Part shown: in pieces, positions 1 through 12,355 of the stretch
Position numbering within the stretch: position 1 is the stretch's first letter
Layout: every line of letters begins with the position of its first letter
Assembly: GCA_944989445.1 (NCBI GenBank)
Contig: CALYLW010000734.1
Coordinates: forward strand, 214,251-278,250
Length of the DNA: 64,000 nucleotides
Direction: 5' to 3'
Source of the DNA: Ampullaceana balthica
Taxonomy: Eukaryota; Mollusca; Gastropoda; Lymnaeidae
Notes under the pieces: model-generated
The model's input: the letters and a program-made list of their open reading frames with translations, nothing else
What the model was told of the DNA's origin: nothing
The model's database searches: none
Translations under genes and position numbers: made by a program

Positions 1-552
1 AGACACACAACATATAAATATGTAGCTGAAACATTGTTTTGCATCCCATAGCTTTGATAGAGTCATATACTGTTACTTCCTACCCAAACCGCTCCCACAT
101 ATACATTTTAATATGTCAATATGTTGCTATGATTTTCAGTTGTTTTTTGTTTAAACAAGACGCGGAAAGATTTCAGGAAAAAATATTGATTCCTAAAATT
201 ATTCATTCCCTCCTTCCACTGTATTGGTTATCACGTTATAAGTCATAACACCTTGTACATTATCATAGATATTTCCTGTAAGAAAAAAGGCGATTATAAT
301 TTTTGTAAAATATATTCCGACAACTTAGAAAAAATTTCATTTCATAAATACTAATACTAGTATTCATTCGTGTAAAACAAATTTTTTATACGAAGTTAAA
401 GTATAGCATTTAATTTCATTTCTATAACGCGAAACAGTGTAAAATATGATTGAAGCAAAATACATTACAAGATCGTATATATTCACCGACATACACTTTT
501 GTTTAATTTCGAAAATTTTCAAAATAAACATTTTCAATCTATACGATAACTA
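1..552. other. Left flank with no recognised gene
   Basis: AT-rich sequence. Small ORFs here have no recognisable domain. It lies 3-prime of gene A, where a last tail exon would sit if gene A had the same structure as gene B. I searched the minus strand for an equivalent of the gene B tail exon (an N-A-Y-D-E-V type peptide ending in a lysine-rich stretch) and did not see one. Confidence 0.5.
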
Positions 553-885
553 CAGCGAACCCTCATTTATCGCAGTTAATGGGGACCAGAGACCCTAATG
601 ATAGGTGCAAATCCTTGAAGTAGGGACACCAACTGTTGAGCAATACGAAATCGGACGATAAGTTAACAGTTACTGTATAGCGAAGTACACCAAGGGATGA
701 TGATGTTGAATATGCTGTGCAGTAATGATGACGATGAACGTCACTGCGGAGCCGATGACTGTATTTTAAGTCTCTTGAGACGGTGGTGCCATTTCCTGAG
801 GCAACTCTTCTAATTCTACTACTATATTTAAAAACCCGCGAAGCATTGTATCCGCTAAAAGTGAACAGCTAAGTAGGGATTACTG
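553..885. mobile_element. Tigger/pogo-like MITE
   Basis: The left end CAGCGAACCCTCATTTATC and the right end, read inverted as CAGTAATCCCTACTTAGC, form imperfect terminal inverted repeats starting CAG. A TA dinucleotide flanks each side (551-552 and 886-887), as expected for Tc1/mariner/pogo insertion. It is about 330 bp long and has no coding potential. Family assignment rests on the TIR and TA duplication only. Confidence 0.6.
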
Positions 886-1054
886 TAATTCATAAAATAC
901 GAACCTAAAAATACCACATCGCCTACTATTTTTTTTTCTATTTTTTTTTCATATTACAAAAAAACTTTACGCTCCTAATTGCATAACCAAATATTAATTA
1001 CTTTAAATAACTTTACTTCATTGATATTTGTACTGTTTACACAAAAAAACTTAC

Positions 1055-1099
1055 CGTTATGATAATGGTTTTCATTTTGTTCTATGATTGTCTTTTTCA
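1055..1099 (-). pseudogene. Remnant of cytoplasmic tail in gene A membrane exon
   Basis: This part of the exon lies behind the gene A TGA (1097-1099). In a different frame it reads K-K-T-I-I-E-Q-N-E-N-H-Y-H-N, then a good donor (GTAAGT on the minus strand). The gene B exon reads I-E-Q-N-E-N-Q-Y-D-T-L at the same place. The exon is 149 nt against 207 nt in gene B, a net loss not divisible by three, which accounts for the frame change. It is probably still transcribed as 3-prime sequence. Confidence 0.7.
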
Positions 1100-4000
1100 T
1101 CGCGTGGTTTTTGCATTCTCTTTTAACCACATGTAGAATAAAATCGAAATGAGGATAAAAAATAATCCTATACAAATCCCATCGGCCACTCCCTTGATAT
1201 ATCCTGTATATTATAAACATTTGAAACAGCTGAATGATCTCATTCGAATTGAATGCTTATATTAATACTAGAAATATACCCGCACTTTGTAGCGGGAGTG
1301 TGCTGACCCTTTTTCCCAGTATTACTTGCTGGTTATTACAGTTTTTAATTACCAAGTTATATTTCAGATGCATCTATTAGTTAAAATCTTATGGGAAACA
1401 GATATATTCCATTGAAGGGGAAAAATGAAATATAATTAAATATATTTAAGAAAAATAAACAGAGATAAAAAACAACAGACACAATTATATAATTTTTTAC
1501 CATTTTACCGCGTGAGTTGTTTTCACTTAATGCAGTGCCTTTTAACTATACCTAACTACTTAACAGATATGATTTATTAAATAATGAATCTTTACGACCA
1601 TAATAACTAAATTTACTATGTCATTCCCACTTGTACTAAATAAACATAACTGATAGGTTTTCCAAAAGAGCTCTACCACCCTCGTCACTCAAAAATTTCA
1701 TATATAATTACGACACTGCATAGTAACACAGTTCTAAGTAATAAAATATTTGTAGCCGCGTCTATGAGATAAAGAACATATGGCACTATCCCTTAAAAAG
1801 GCAAATGGCTACATAACTCATAGCGCCAATAAACAAAATTATAAATGTACTTTCTAAAATACTTTTTTAAAATAAAAGTCGTATTAAAATGATATCAAGA
1901 AAATGTGCACACCATATTTAGACAATAAAAGAGTACAGAAAGCTGTTCGCATAAAATAAAGTCTTGTTATAAAGTAAATGTACTGGACCAAAATAACTCT
2001 ACCTTTTGACGTATTCATAGTTGTTTTAACAGGGAAATAATATTTTAAATATCTCATGTCTCTAAATTTTACGATTTATATTTACGGTTTTTATGCAATG
2101 TGTATAATTTCAAAAAGGAATCATTTTTTGTTCCCTATTTCTGATAAGACATCATATCTTGTAAAATATATTCAATACACACACTAACCAGATTTTGTTT
2201 CTGACAAAAAATATCTATCCACATTAAAAAAACAAGATTGAACCATCTGTTAGTAAGCACATCTGAAAAATGATTAAAAAGCAACTTTCGAAATGGCCTA
2301 TGTTATTCCGACTTCAAAGGAATGAACATAACATGTTCAATTCGCAATTCATATTAATTAAGCGTTTTCAGGATCACTGTATTAAATTTAGTCAACTTTT
2401 GTTAATACGTTCGGTAACGAAAGTTTATAATGGATAGTGTATATATATAGCTTATGCAAACTTTTTAAAAGTATAAGTTTATTTTACATAGGCCATCGCT
2501 TTCCACATAAAATAAACTCGCTACATCTATAGTTTTTAAATAAATGTCGAGTTATTAATTATATTTTTAAAAATCGCAATTTTATTCAAATTTTTTTTTA
2601 ATTATTAATCCAATGCATCGTGGGACAATTGAAATAAAATTATTTAACGCATTTCTATTATATAAAGCTCAGTTGATGTTTGTATGTTTGTTTGTTTGTA
2701 TCCATTAAAAAATGCCACTGCTTTGTTGACATTTTTCCAAAAGATCTCTACCACTGTCGTCACTAAAAAACCTCATATATATTTACGACACTGCATCGTA
2801 ACACAATTGTAATTAATATAATATTTGCAACATCTTCTATGAGATAAAGATAATATGGCACTACCCCCCTCAAAAGCAAAAGCGCCAATAAATTAAATTA
2901 TAAATGTTATATATGAAACGTACTTTCTAAAATACTTGAAAAAAGTAAAGCAGTCGTATTAAAAAGAATTCAAGAAAATGTGCACACCGTATTTAGGCAA
3001 TAATAATAAATGATTATAGAAATATTCTGGCTTAATAAAAAGTCTGCTCATAACAACTGGACAAAAAATAACTCTACTTTTGTAATCTATTTATAGTTGT
3101 TCTAACATGGAAATAATATTTGAATTTTTATATATTTGTGTCTACATTTTGCGATTAAAATCTACTGCTTTATGCAATTGGTATATATCATAAAGGAATG
3201 AAATTCTTTTTTGAGTCACTTTCATGGCCCAACAACAGATTTTGTTTCTAAATATAAAGAAATTATATTCCACCTTTAACAAAAACAAACAAATAAAATA
3301 TCTGTTAAGAAACGAATGTGAAACAATCACGATGATTAATTATAAAAATAGCCTATGCTAATCCAACTACAAAGGAATGAACATAACAAATTCAATTCGC
3401 AAAACAAAATAATTAAGCGTTTTCAGGATTACTTTATTTAGTTTAATCTACTATGTTAATAGGTCCGGTAGCCTAAGTTTAAATTGTATAAGTGTATAGC
3501 TTATGTAAAAGACAATAGCTTATGTAAAAGACAAACAAAATATAAATGTTATATTAATAGGACACAGCTAAATTTAACAGAGTACATGAAAATGTGCGCA
3601 CAGTAATCAGGCGATGAAAGATTTTAGAACGCGCACCGCTAAAAATGAAGCCTTGAAAAAAATACTGACACAATTATTACATAAATAAGTTTTTTATTAA
3701 ATGTCGAGTTATGGAAATGAAAATATTTTTTAAAAATTCGCAATTAAATTTAAACGTGTAAACAATTAAACCTAATGCATCGTGTGCCAGTTGTAATTAA
3801 ATATGTTTACGTGTCTATAATATATAGAAAGTAACAGTAAAGATAATGACAATTCTTTGTACTGCACAGCTCAAATTAAGAAGCGTACACGAAAATGTGC
3901 GCACCGTAATTAGACAATATAATAGGGTTGTTATCGATTAATTTAAATTTAATCGTTAACTTTTGAAAAATTTTCGATTAATTAATCGATAATTTCGATT

Positions 4001-7000
4001 AAAGCCAAAAATAAAAATGTATGACGTCATTAAACTGAAAATTTCAAGGGAAGTAACAAAAACAGGTAATTGACTTTCTTTTTATTTTATTAAGTTATTT
4101 CCCTTGTCTTAAAAAACTTGAAAATTAAGAATATTTTGAACTAAATTTTATGACAATGTGTTGATACTCGATCGGATGTTTGTGCTGAAGGCGATGTATT
4201 TGATCCTTTAAAAGAGAATTATAGTAGTGAACAAAGTAAACATTTTCACCATCTTGGACTTTGCAATCCGCAGTTAGCTTAATAAACAAAATGTTTGCTC
4301 ACCTTTCCAGTTATGTTTAAATTTAACTGCGCTGATGCTGTCAGCCATTTTTTAGTTGACGTCTGCCGGTCCACATAAATTAATACAATAATTTATAATA
4401 TTACGCGGGAGAAGTTTGTACGTAAAAAATATATATAAATTATAATTAATTATTAATTATTTATAATAAAAAATTTAAAAAATATTATAAATATTTTCTT
4501 TAATTTTAATCGAATTTTTATCGATTAAAACAATTTTAATCGATAAAAAATGTTAACGATTAATCGAGAAATTAATCGTTAATTTCCGCAGCCCTAAAAT
4601 ATAATATTTTTTGAATGCGCACCGCTGGATATAAAGTGTTGGGGGAAAAAACTTCACCAAAAGTAACTCGCTTTGAATGGAATTTGAACGTCCGCGTAAA
4701 GTTGTTCAATACATAAATGAGGTTACATTTTTCATTCTTTGTCTCTGCATTTTCTGATTATTTAATTTACGGCATTCGGGCAAAAGGGACAATTACAAAA
4801 ACTAACTTAAAACCCTCTCCAGGGTAAAAGGAACCGTCCTGCCAAATTTGGTCCCCGTCCGACATTTGGTTTTTCCGTGGCTGTGTAACAGAAAGTCGAA
4901 AAGTGAAACATACAAACATACAAACGCCATCTAGCTTTATATATTAGATAATTCTTGTTCATAATGCGCTGATTTCTATTCATATCTAATGTTCATAAAG
5001 CAACAAATTTAAATAATAGGGGGAAGGGAGACAATGCCAATTTGGATAAAGAGATAGAAGGGATTTTAAGAACAATGAGCGAGTTGAGTAGAAGTATAGA
5101 GCTTGTCATTTCTAAAACGGGAAAACGTCATAACTCATTGAGTAATGTTCTATTTTTAGATTAAATTTTAGCGGAGCAATGTTTTAAAGCCTAAATACTG
5201 TCAAATAAATAAGCTCTCAAAATTGTAAGCAAATTAAAATTACGAAACTTTTGTTCTTGTTCAAGTCAATTAAGCCGCCTTAAATTAGCGAAGAATTAAC
5301 AAATAGCTGATAAGATATTTTCTTCTCAATATAACCTACATTTACATATTGACTCGTATCTTTTATTAAATATTTAGGAAATTCGTCCCCCAATAAAAAA
5401 AAACGGTAAGAAACAAGGTTTTTGACTAAAAATCCTTTATTTACGAGACATAACTAAGAGTATGTTCATTATAATACGCATCGCTCGACAATCCACAAAT
5501 CTAAAATTGTAGTTATGTCTCATATATAAAGGATTTAAAGTAAAACAAAAAAAACTACTATAGTCTGCCTGCTAAATTTCAGCTCGATTAGATCACGGGA
5601 AAAGAGTTCTAAAAACATGTTTCATATAGTGCGTACCGCGAGACAGACTAGAAATTACTAGCATTTACATTTACAGATCGGGAATATATTTTTAACAAGT
5701 ATCGTCAATGTAATACGCACCGGACCGCTTTTGAAAGGAAATTATTAAAAAGATTGTTTGATATAATACGCACCGTGACACACTTGGACAAAAATTAACA
5801 TGCTACATATAGATAAATAGAGAAGATCTAAAAATTCCTTAATTTAATTACAGTACATTCGATCGATCTGAAATTTTATAATATCATTTTTATCGTTGGT
5901 ACGAGTCTGCCTGCAAAATTTTAGCTCGCTAACATACGAGGAAGTGGATTAAAAGTCGATAACCAATGTTTTTTTCGGTAAACAATCATGCAAGGCATCA
6001 AGCAATCAAGCAGACGCCACGAGTTAATATAAAGGATTTAAAAAGACCCCAATATTTCTATAAATAGACTGCCGCCATATTATGACAAGGCCAATTGATC
6101 AATTCTTCATTCAATTTAGGTCCATGTCCTTTGCACTAATGAGTTTTATGTCCATTTTTGAAAATATGAAAAGTTTCTAAAGTGTTGAGTGTCTCTGACA
6201 TGAATTTTTAAAATTAGTTTTTTTCTCTCCATTTTTTTTTCAGCTTCTAGTTCCTCATGTCTTTTAGTTTCTCTCACAAGAAGAAGGAAGGCAATGTGTA
6301 AATAGGGAGCATGAACAGAGTCAGTTAAATTTTTCAATACGCAGAAATCAGGGCTTGGTGACACTGAATGCCGCTTTTTTGCTTGACGAAATTCTTTAAA
6401 AGTGTTTGTAATTAGTCTTTAACTGGCCAACAATGCAGAGAACGAAAAACCTTTTCCATATGAACAGCGCCTTTCAGGTGTCAACATTTGTGTATCTGTT
6501 TCCAGCTTTCGTCTTATGTGTCGTTTATTTTTGTAGTAGTTGTCTCGTATTAGTATGATCATCATTGTTGTGTAAAAGGGGAATAATTAATTTAAACAAC
6601 CTTTGCCACACCAGTTCCCAATACCCTAGCCACATCAGTATCCATTACCTTAGACGAAACAGTTCTCATTACCTTAGCCGCACCATATACCATTACCTTT
6701 GCCAAACCAGCTCCGATTAGCTTAGCCACACCAGTTCCCATTACATTAGTTACACCAGTTCCCATTACCATAGTCACACGAGTTCCCATTAGATTAACCA
6801 CACCCGTTTCAATTACCTTAGCCACACTAGTTCCTATTCAGTTTTTCTATGAGTTTTGTTCGTATCCTGTCATAGCATTTTAAAATGGTAAAAACATATT
6901 TTAACTTTAACTGTTAGAACAAAGTAATTCATCAATAGAATGGGACATGAGCCCCAAGAGTACGTTAAAAAAGTTTAACTCAGTAGAATTTGAGACAGAA

Positions 7001-10000
7001 CCACAAGTATACTTAAAAGAAGATGATAAATACCTGTGATAATGTAACAAGGAGGTGCAGCTGCAAGATAATATAAAGATTTAAAATAGTAGAGCATCAA
7101 GTGTTTATAAACAGGTTGTTTTATCATTAAAAATTAATCGCAAAAAATAGTTTCATTGTGATTTTTAAAAATATTTCCTTTCTAAAAAATTAAAACCCTA
7201 TTATTTTTATTTTTCATTTTAGGCAAAACAAGCTCCTCTTTTCAAGCACTTACTTAAAACAAACTCAGATCCCGTACATAATTCAGAATTAAACAACGGT
7301 ACCTCCACTATTCTTCTATAAAATATTGTATCAGTAGATTTTAAATTAGCCCAGTATCACATGCCTAAAACAATTTTGATTCTCCAAAATCTTTCAAAGT
7401 GATGTGTTTCAAAAATGTTAATTTGAAGTTAGGTAGATAGTGCAAGTGTGCATAAGAGTTACGACAACTATTTTAGTCATTATGTGCATGTCAAGGGTCT
7501 GAGAATCAATGCCCAACACACCATATATCTAGCCCTTCCCGTGAATTCGTGACCTCTAATGAGCGACCAGAGCTTCTAATGTTATTTTACCGGTAAACTA
7601 ATTTCTCTTCCGTTAACAAAAGATATTCAGCAGTAACAAACTGTGATTTTCGTAACCTTGTTTGTGTAGCTGACCTAGAAATGCTGATAATTAGGAAGTT
7701 ATGAGTATAAACGTATCTATGCTAATGTTTTATTATATTGGTATCAAGAAACACACTTGCTAAAATTACAAATAAATTAACACTTTATTAAGCAGCAAGA
7801 AAGAAATTCAAACGATCGTTCTTGCATTAGTGTTAGTAGTAGAATTGATTAAGAATGTTTAAAGATTTGCACACTTTAAAGTACTTTTAAATAGAAATGA
7901 GGTAAGGAAACACGAGCAAAAACAAAAGTAGTAATATAAAAAATTCGTTTTCGTTATATCAATTTTAAAAAAGACTAAATCGTCTTATCACTACCGTGCT
8001 TTGTGTATACGTTGCCCCATGTCAGCTTTCAACATTCTAATAAAATAGTTATTAACTGTCTTCAGTGATGACACTTCAAGTAAGTAAATATCTACGTATT
8101 AATGAACTTTTAAAATAATCCTATAAATGCATGAGTAACCAACCCCGATGGATGGTCTATAATATTTCATAAAGCGCAGAGACAACACAACATAAAACAC
8201 TATTTATTTTCTCTTTATCAAAAGTTTGTAATTTACGAATTGTCTGTGGAAGCCTTACTATAACAGGGACTACACCAGATAGTGAACTTTCAAATACTTG
8301 TACCGTTTTATGATGTATGTTATCATTTTTTTTACCAGAGTTTCCAGATTTTTCTGTCTTAATTGTGTGGATCTACTTTCAAAAGTTTACAACTTCATTA
8401 GCTTCCACGATGTAGTTTTTAAAATTTTGTTCAACTTTTATAAGTAAACATTAATTTTAGGTGTGCTAAGAAAAATTTATAAGATTTTCAGGATAATGAT
8501 ATTAATAAGTTGAAACAGTTCTAAAATGTAGATGTGTCAAGTACATTAAAAATAAAATGAATAACTCCTAGGTATAAAGACAATTAATTTTGATAAACTT
8601 ACTGACTCTACAGTCGTCACCAAGGAACCCAGGCTCACATCCACTATCACATGTACCATTAGCTACATTACAAGGATTGACCAAACAGTGACCACTGCAG
8701 TTGTGTTGACAGTCTTTACCCAATGTGGCTGATGGGCAAGCTGTTGGGCGAATAATATAGTGGGGCATCGGTTTTATTAATTTATTTAGTTTAGTATTAA
8801 TACGATTTTACATCACGTTTATTTACATTTTTAATACAATAATCTACATACTTAATTTATATATTTTTTTATTGTTGTATATCTTGTCAGTATAATCTTT
8901 TTGCAAAACTGTTTTAATCTATATATGGCACCCGTTCGTCTTCAAGGGACAATGGCGTTGACTCCCGCTCCTCCGCCTCTGTCCCGTCTCCCCCCTCTTC
9001 ACTCCTAGCTAGGAGGGTGGCTTTCGCAGCTTGAGTGCCCTCGCGTACCTTTCACTGACAGAGGATGGGCTCCTCAGCAATAGCAATAAATAACTGCCAC
9101 CGATATTTTGAGGTCGATACGTGCCAGTGACATGTTCTTCCCGCAGACGTCCTTGTAGCTCAGGCAAGGGCTACCTCTTTTCTTAAGACCCATTGCCACC
9201 TAACCGTGAGGCAGGGCTCTTGGAATATGCTCCGAGGCCATCCTCTGGACATAACCTAACCACCGCAGGCGCCTCTCTTTCAGGATTGAGTACGTACTCA
9301 ACATTTGGCCTCAAATTAAGTTATAAAAGCGGTAAATTAATTATAAAAAATAAATAATTATATACTCACGAATTGTGCAGTTGTCAGATGTGTATCCATC
9401 TTTACAGCCTTTAATACACACGCCATGTGTTATGTTGCAAGAACTTTCAAGACATTGTTCGCTGCATTTAAAGATACAGTTTTGGCCCCATGTCAAGCCG
9501 GGACAAGCTGGTATTAAAAAGCGACAATTTTAGTATTTAACAAATCCCCAACAAGAAGCATACGTTATAGCTTTAACTTTTGAATTTACTAAGACTTTAC
9601 AATCCATGCATCCACATTTACTTTCAATGAAAAGGCATCATTTCTTTTGAAACATAACCACGTTGATGAGTAAACTCAATACGTACACATTCAGTGTTAT
9701 TTCAGGAAATGAAAGTTAAACTAAAGACAAATATGTTGCTTATTGACGTGTTCGTGGTGTGGATTAACATGCTAAATATTTGTGTAAATGGTGTCATTAT
9801 GGTGTCTCTTGATTGCCTTGAGTATAAATATTATATTCATCCATCTAGAAATCATTTAATTTTTTATTATTATTTATTTTTAAAGAAAAAGAGGAGAAAT
9901 GGGTTACCCGAAAAAGCCTGGAAAAGTAACACACTATCAACAATGAACATTGTTTAAAAAATGAGGACTAGAGATAAACCATAGATAAGCTTAGGACGCA

Positions 10001-12314
10001 ATAACCATCGCCTGTAATGTCTCTTTACACAATGCTTTAGTTCTTTACGTGGCGTTGTGCTATATTTCACCATCATATCCTTACTCTACGATGTCACATA
10101 TGCCCCAACAGTTTTCTTAGCAACGTAATTCCCCCACAAGTACATTGAATTTAATTACGTTTAAATTGAACGTTACTGTGACCCTCGAGGAGTTTCTAGG
10201 ACTTGTTCTTTTAAGAGTGAGGGGATTCTAGAGGAAATAGCAGATGGTGTAGTGGAGAGGTTGAAAAGGTGAGTGTGGGGAAAATTTTTAAAATTAATTG
10301 ACGTCTACAAATTTATTGGCGTTATTTTCTTGGAGTAGATTTTGTAGGAGCTTACAAAGAGAGCAGAGCCGTAACACAGATGAGTTTCTATAATCTTTCA
10401 AGCCATTAGATGACTAAAACATATATTCCTTTATTATGTTTTTATTTGAAACTGTACTACTTAAACTCTCATTATTTTTATCATCGTATTATAACTATAT
10501 TTTAACCATACATCTCTTTTTTGTACACCATTCTCATTCGACTCATAACGCGTAGCTTCTACTCTGTGCAACTCAACCGCAAAAACCTCACAAACTAAAG
10601 CCGGGGCACATATAAAGAGTGCTTCAATTTAGCACAATTTTCGCTCTTAACGAAATATTATAACTGTAATAATCGTGGTCTTCATATTTGGTCAACTTCT
10701 CAGAATACATAATAGTCTTAAGGCACTTCTTACATTTTGTAATAGTATATCATGTAATCGTCTAACTGTACATCAATATTGCAAGAAAGAAGACATGAGT
10801 CTGTGGTCTGTATAACGATTGTTCTTAATGTATCTGAACTTTACATTTATAGCCCCTCTCTCTGAGTTCACAAAACACGCACGAGTTCACTTCACAATGC
10901 AAATCACGAGCAACAAACATAGTCAAGTCACATGCTCAAACAATAAACACGTCTCTTAGAATTACTGTGCAAAACCGCCTAAACCACTAGTATTCAGATT
11001 TATAGTGAAATAGTTAAGTCAATGCCATTGTAATGAAATAAAAAAAATTTCAAATCCCATAGACACGTCACTCAAAAATAGCATACACTGCCCCAAATTA
11101 TGTCTTATTGTCTTGAATATCTTCTGCTTGCAATATCGTGTGGCATCCATCATACTCATAGCTATTGCTGTCCTTTTGTCTCCTGCTATGTCATAACTAC
11201 GTCGACTTCTAATATCTTAAATAATCTGTTACAGATGCTCATTCTATACAGAGGATTATGGCTTCCTACGCTTATATATGGTTTGTGTCTAGTCTTGCAT
11301 TCTTATTTGAGTTTTAAATGTTGATATTTCTTGATTTTTTCAGGCTACACATTCAATGCCCGAATTCCGGACAGGAAGAACGAGAATTTGTATTTTGACC
11401 ACTGTTGTACCATTTGTTTTTAAAGAAAAATAGGAGAAATGGGTTACCAAAAAAGCCTGGAAAAGTAACACATTATCAACAATGAACAAGTTTATCATCA
11501 ATTTTCGAAATCCCCTATCGAAAATTCAATTTATTCTCCAAGAAATGTTATAATAATAATTACATATACAGTGGGTATACCCTGAACCAGAAATATCATG
11601 CACAATATTTTATTTCACTGTAATATTCAAAGTGTTGCAATCTCTTTTAAAAATTTGTAGTGTTCAAACAGGTCTTTGATAATCTTTGTAATAACTGTTT
11701 GCATTAGAAAAGATTAGAACATACTATACATTCTAATCAGTGAGCAAAAGAACAGCGTTTTATAATGAGGCAGTTTGCGATGTTTCTGTGAAGCTAATCC
11801 TTCACTTCTCACAAGAGCTACTCACCGAGCAAATAAATAGAATATTTCATTTTACCACTCACTTCGATTACATGTGTTGCCAGAATAACCAGGCTCGCAT
11901 CCCTTGTCACATGTGCCATGAAGTCTATCACATGTCTCGTCTACACAGTGACTGCTGCAGTTGTTTATACACCCAGGGCCCCAGGTTAAGCGTGGACATA
12001 CTAGAGGAATTTAAATTTTAAAAAAATAATACATCAATTAATTTATGTTTAACAAGAATTAGAATAACAGCCGATTTTTTTTTAAAGTCCCATAAGCGAT
12101 GGTCATAGAGGGTCCTAATGTTTCCATTAGAACTTACCCTAAAATATCATGAAATAGATTTAAATCATGTTTTCTTATGAACACGTGAGTCCTTTTAGTT
12201 GTCATTTTTACGACATCTTTGACCATAAGTGTAAAACAACTTACCTGACAGCACAGGAGTGATGACACAGAATAAAGATAGTATTATCATAGCTTGTTGG
12301 ATTTTCCAGTCCAT
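1097..12314 (-). CDS. Short EGF-repeat membrane protein (gene A)
   Basis: Inferred single-pass type I membrane protein. Minus-strand exons are 12245-12314 (start codon and signal peptide M-D-W-K... ending V-L-S), 11863-12000, 9370-9507, 8603-8740 and 1097-1203 of a 149-nt exon (1055-1203). All introns are GT-AG and all junctions are phase 1. The exons sum to 591 nt, giving 196 residues plus TGA. Each 138-nt exon encodes one 46-residue EGF-like module with eight cysteines and a T-W-G or similar motif after the first. The last exon encodes Y-I-K-G-V-A-D-G, a helix at about residues 171-188, then K-E-N-A-K-T-T-R and stop. Past the stop another frame reads I-E-Q-N-E-N, matching gene B, so the tail was lost by a deletion with frameshift. 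A juxtamembrane mini-exon like gene B's was not found in the 7.4 kb last intron. It is either a functional tail-less paralogue or a young pseudogene. No function is assigned. Confidence 0.8.
1659..3512. repeat. Two direct copies of an 0.8 kb repeat
   Basis: Sequence from about 1659 to 2460 recurs at about 2732 to 3512 in the same orientation, offset about 1,073 bp. The shared starts (ttttccaaaaga..ctctacca), middles (atgagataaag) and ends (tttcaggat.act) align with moderate divergence. A third partial copy follows at about 3560-3660. It sits inside the Helitron-like element and may reflect internal duplication during rolling-circle replication. Confidence 0.65.
3923..4596. mobile_element. hAT-type MITE with AT-rich ends
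   Basis: The termini TAGGGTTGTTATCGATTAAT and, inverted from the right, TAGGGCTGCGGAAATTAACG are imperfect inverted repeats. Flanking 8-mers caatataa and aaatataa match at seven of eight positions, which fits a hAT target duplication. The subterminal zones are packed with ATTAATCG and its inverse. No ORF is present. The same terminus recurs at about 46920-46987. Confidence 0.65.
5105..6100. repeat. Dispersed repeat interrupted by a TIR element
   Basis: Sequence at 5105-5375 and about 6045-6100 matches one continuous stretch at 39777-40150, so the roughly 670 bp between is a later insertion. The inserted part (about 5423-6041) starts gactaaaaatcctttat and ends atataaaggattta, the same inverted ends as the tandem elements at 17976-19004. 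It also contains a second inner end at about 5511-5531. Confidence 0.5.
6596..6835. repeat. 24-bp minisatellite
   Basis: About ten diverged copies of a 24-bp unit resembling ccacaccagttcccattacc plus ttag lie in the last intron of gene A. Because 24 is divisible by three, one minus-strand frame stays open and gives an artificial octapeptide repeat (V-M-G-T-G-V-A-K-like). This is simple tandem repetition, not a gene. Confidence 0.75.
8935..9305 (-). pseudogene. LINE reverse-transcriptase tail fragment
   Basis: The minus strand encodes, with stops and shifts, a peptide resembling the C-terminal region of metazoan non-LTR retrotransposon polyproteins: R-W-L-G-Y-V-Q-R-M near the start, then I-P-R-A-L, K-K-R-G-S-P-C-L and Y-K-D-V-C. 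The stretch is conspicuously GC-richer than its surroundings. It lies in the intron between two EGF exons of gene A and is inactive. Confidence 0.65.
9878..9955. repeat. Short dispersed repeat, copy 1
   Basis: About 78 bp beginning ttttaaagaaaaagaggag recurs at 11414-11487 with a few differences; both contain gggttacc and aaaagcctgg. Both lie in the second intron of gene A, about 1.5 kb apart. Class unknown. Confidence 0.55.
11226..11490. repeat. Dispersed SINE-tail repeat
   Basis: About 170 bp starting at the c-tatacagaggattatgg motif is repeated at about 23085-23265 with the same internal order (tggtttgtgtctagt, then tcaatgcccgaattccgg). Its start resembles the 3-prime part of the SINEs at 36440 and 41800 (gaagat.attgcgtcc). 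A second short repeat (11414-11487) follows directly. Confidence 0.5.
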
Positions 12315-12343
12315 ATTGATTGTTTATTTGTCCACTCAAATTT

Positions 12344-12355
12344 CTATTTAAATAG
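12344..12355 (-). promoter_or_regulatory. Possible TATA element of gene A
   Basis: CTATTTAAATAG lies 30-41 bp before the gene A start codon. The distance would allow only a very short 5-prime leader, so this could equally be chance in AT-rich DNA. Confidence 0.2.

Larger units (their letters stand above)
1268..4948 (-). mobile_element. Helitron-like element in gene A intron
   Basis: Read on the minus strand the element starts TCTAATATATAAAG at 4948 (preceded by A). It ends with a hairpin CCCGC...GCGGG, an AT-rich spacer and CTAG at 1268 (followed by T). TC...CTAG ends, a subterminal hairpin and insertion between A and T are Helitron hallmarks. The 5-prime tetradecamer is the same as in the large Helitron at 53891. 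No rolling-circle protein is left inside, so it is non-autonomous or deleted. The 3-prime end lies only 65 bp from the gene A membrane exon. The interior carries a roughly 1.07 kb direct duplication and an inserted hAT MITE. Confidence 0.6.

Noticed and set aside
2654..2700. Another Helitron 5-prime end (TCTATTATATAAAG and gtttgtttg)
   Set aside because: Similar motif, but preceded by T rather than A and no matching 3-prime end was found; left as part of the surrounding repeat.
6592..6825. 77-residue repetitive ORF with V-M-G-T-G-V units
   Set aside because: Product of the 24-bp minisatellite; no start context, splice sites or homology recognised.
11740..12021. 93-residue plus-strand ORF rich in cysteine
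   Set aside because: Antisense of the gene A EGF exon; the minus strand has signal, splice sites and EGF spacing.
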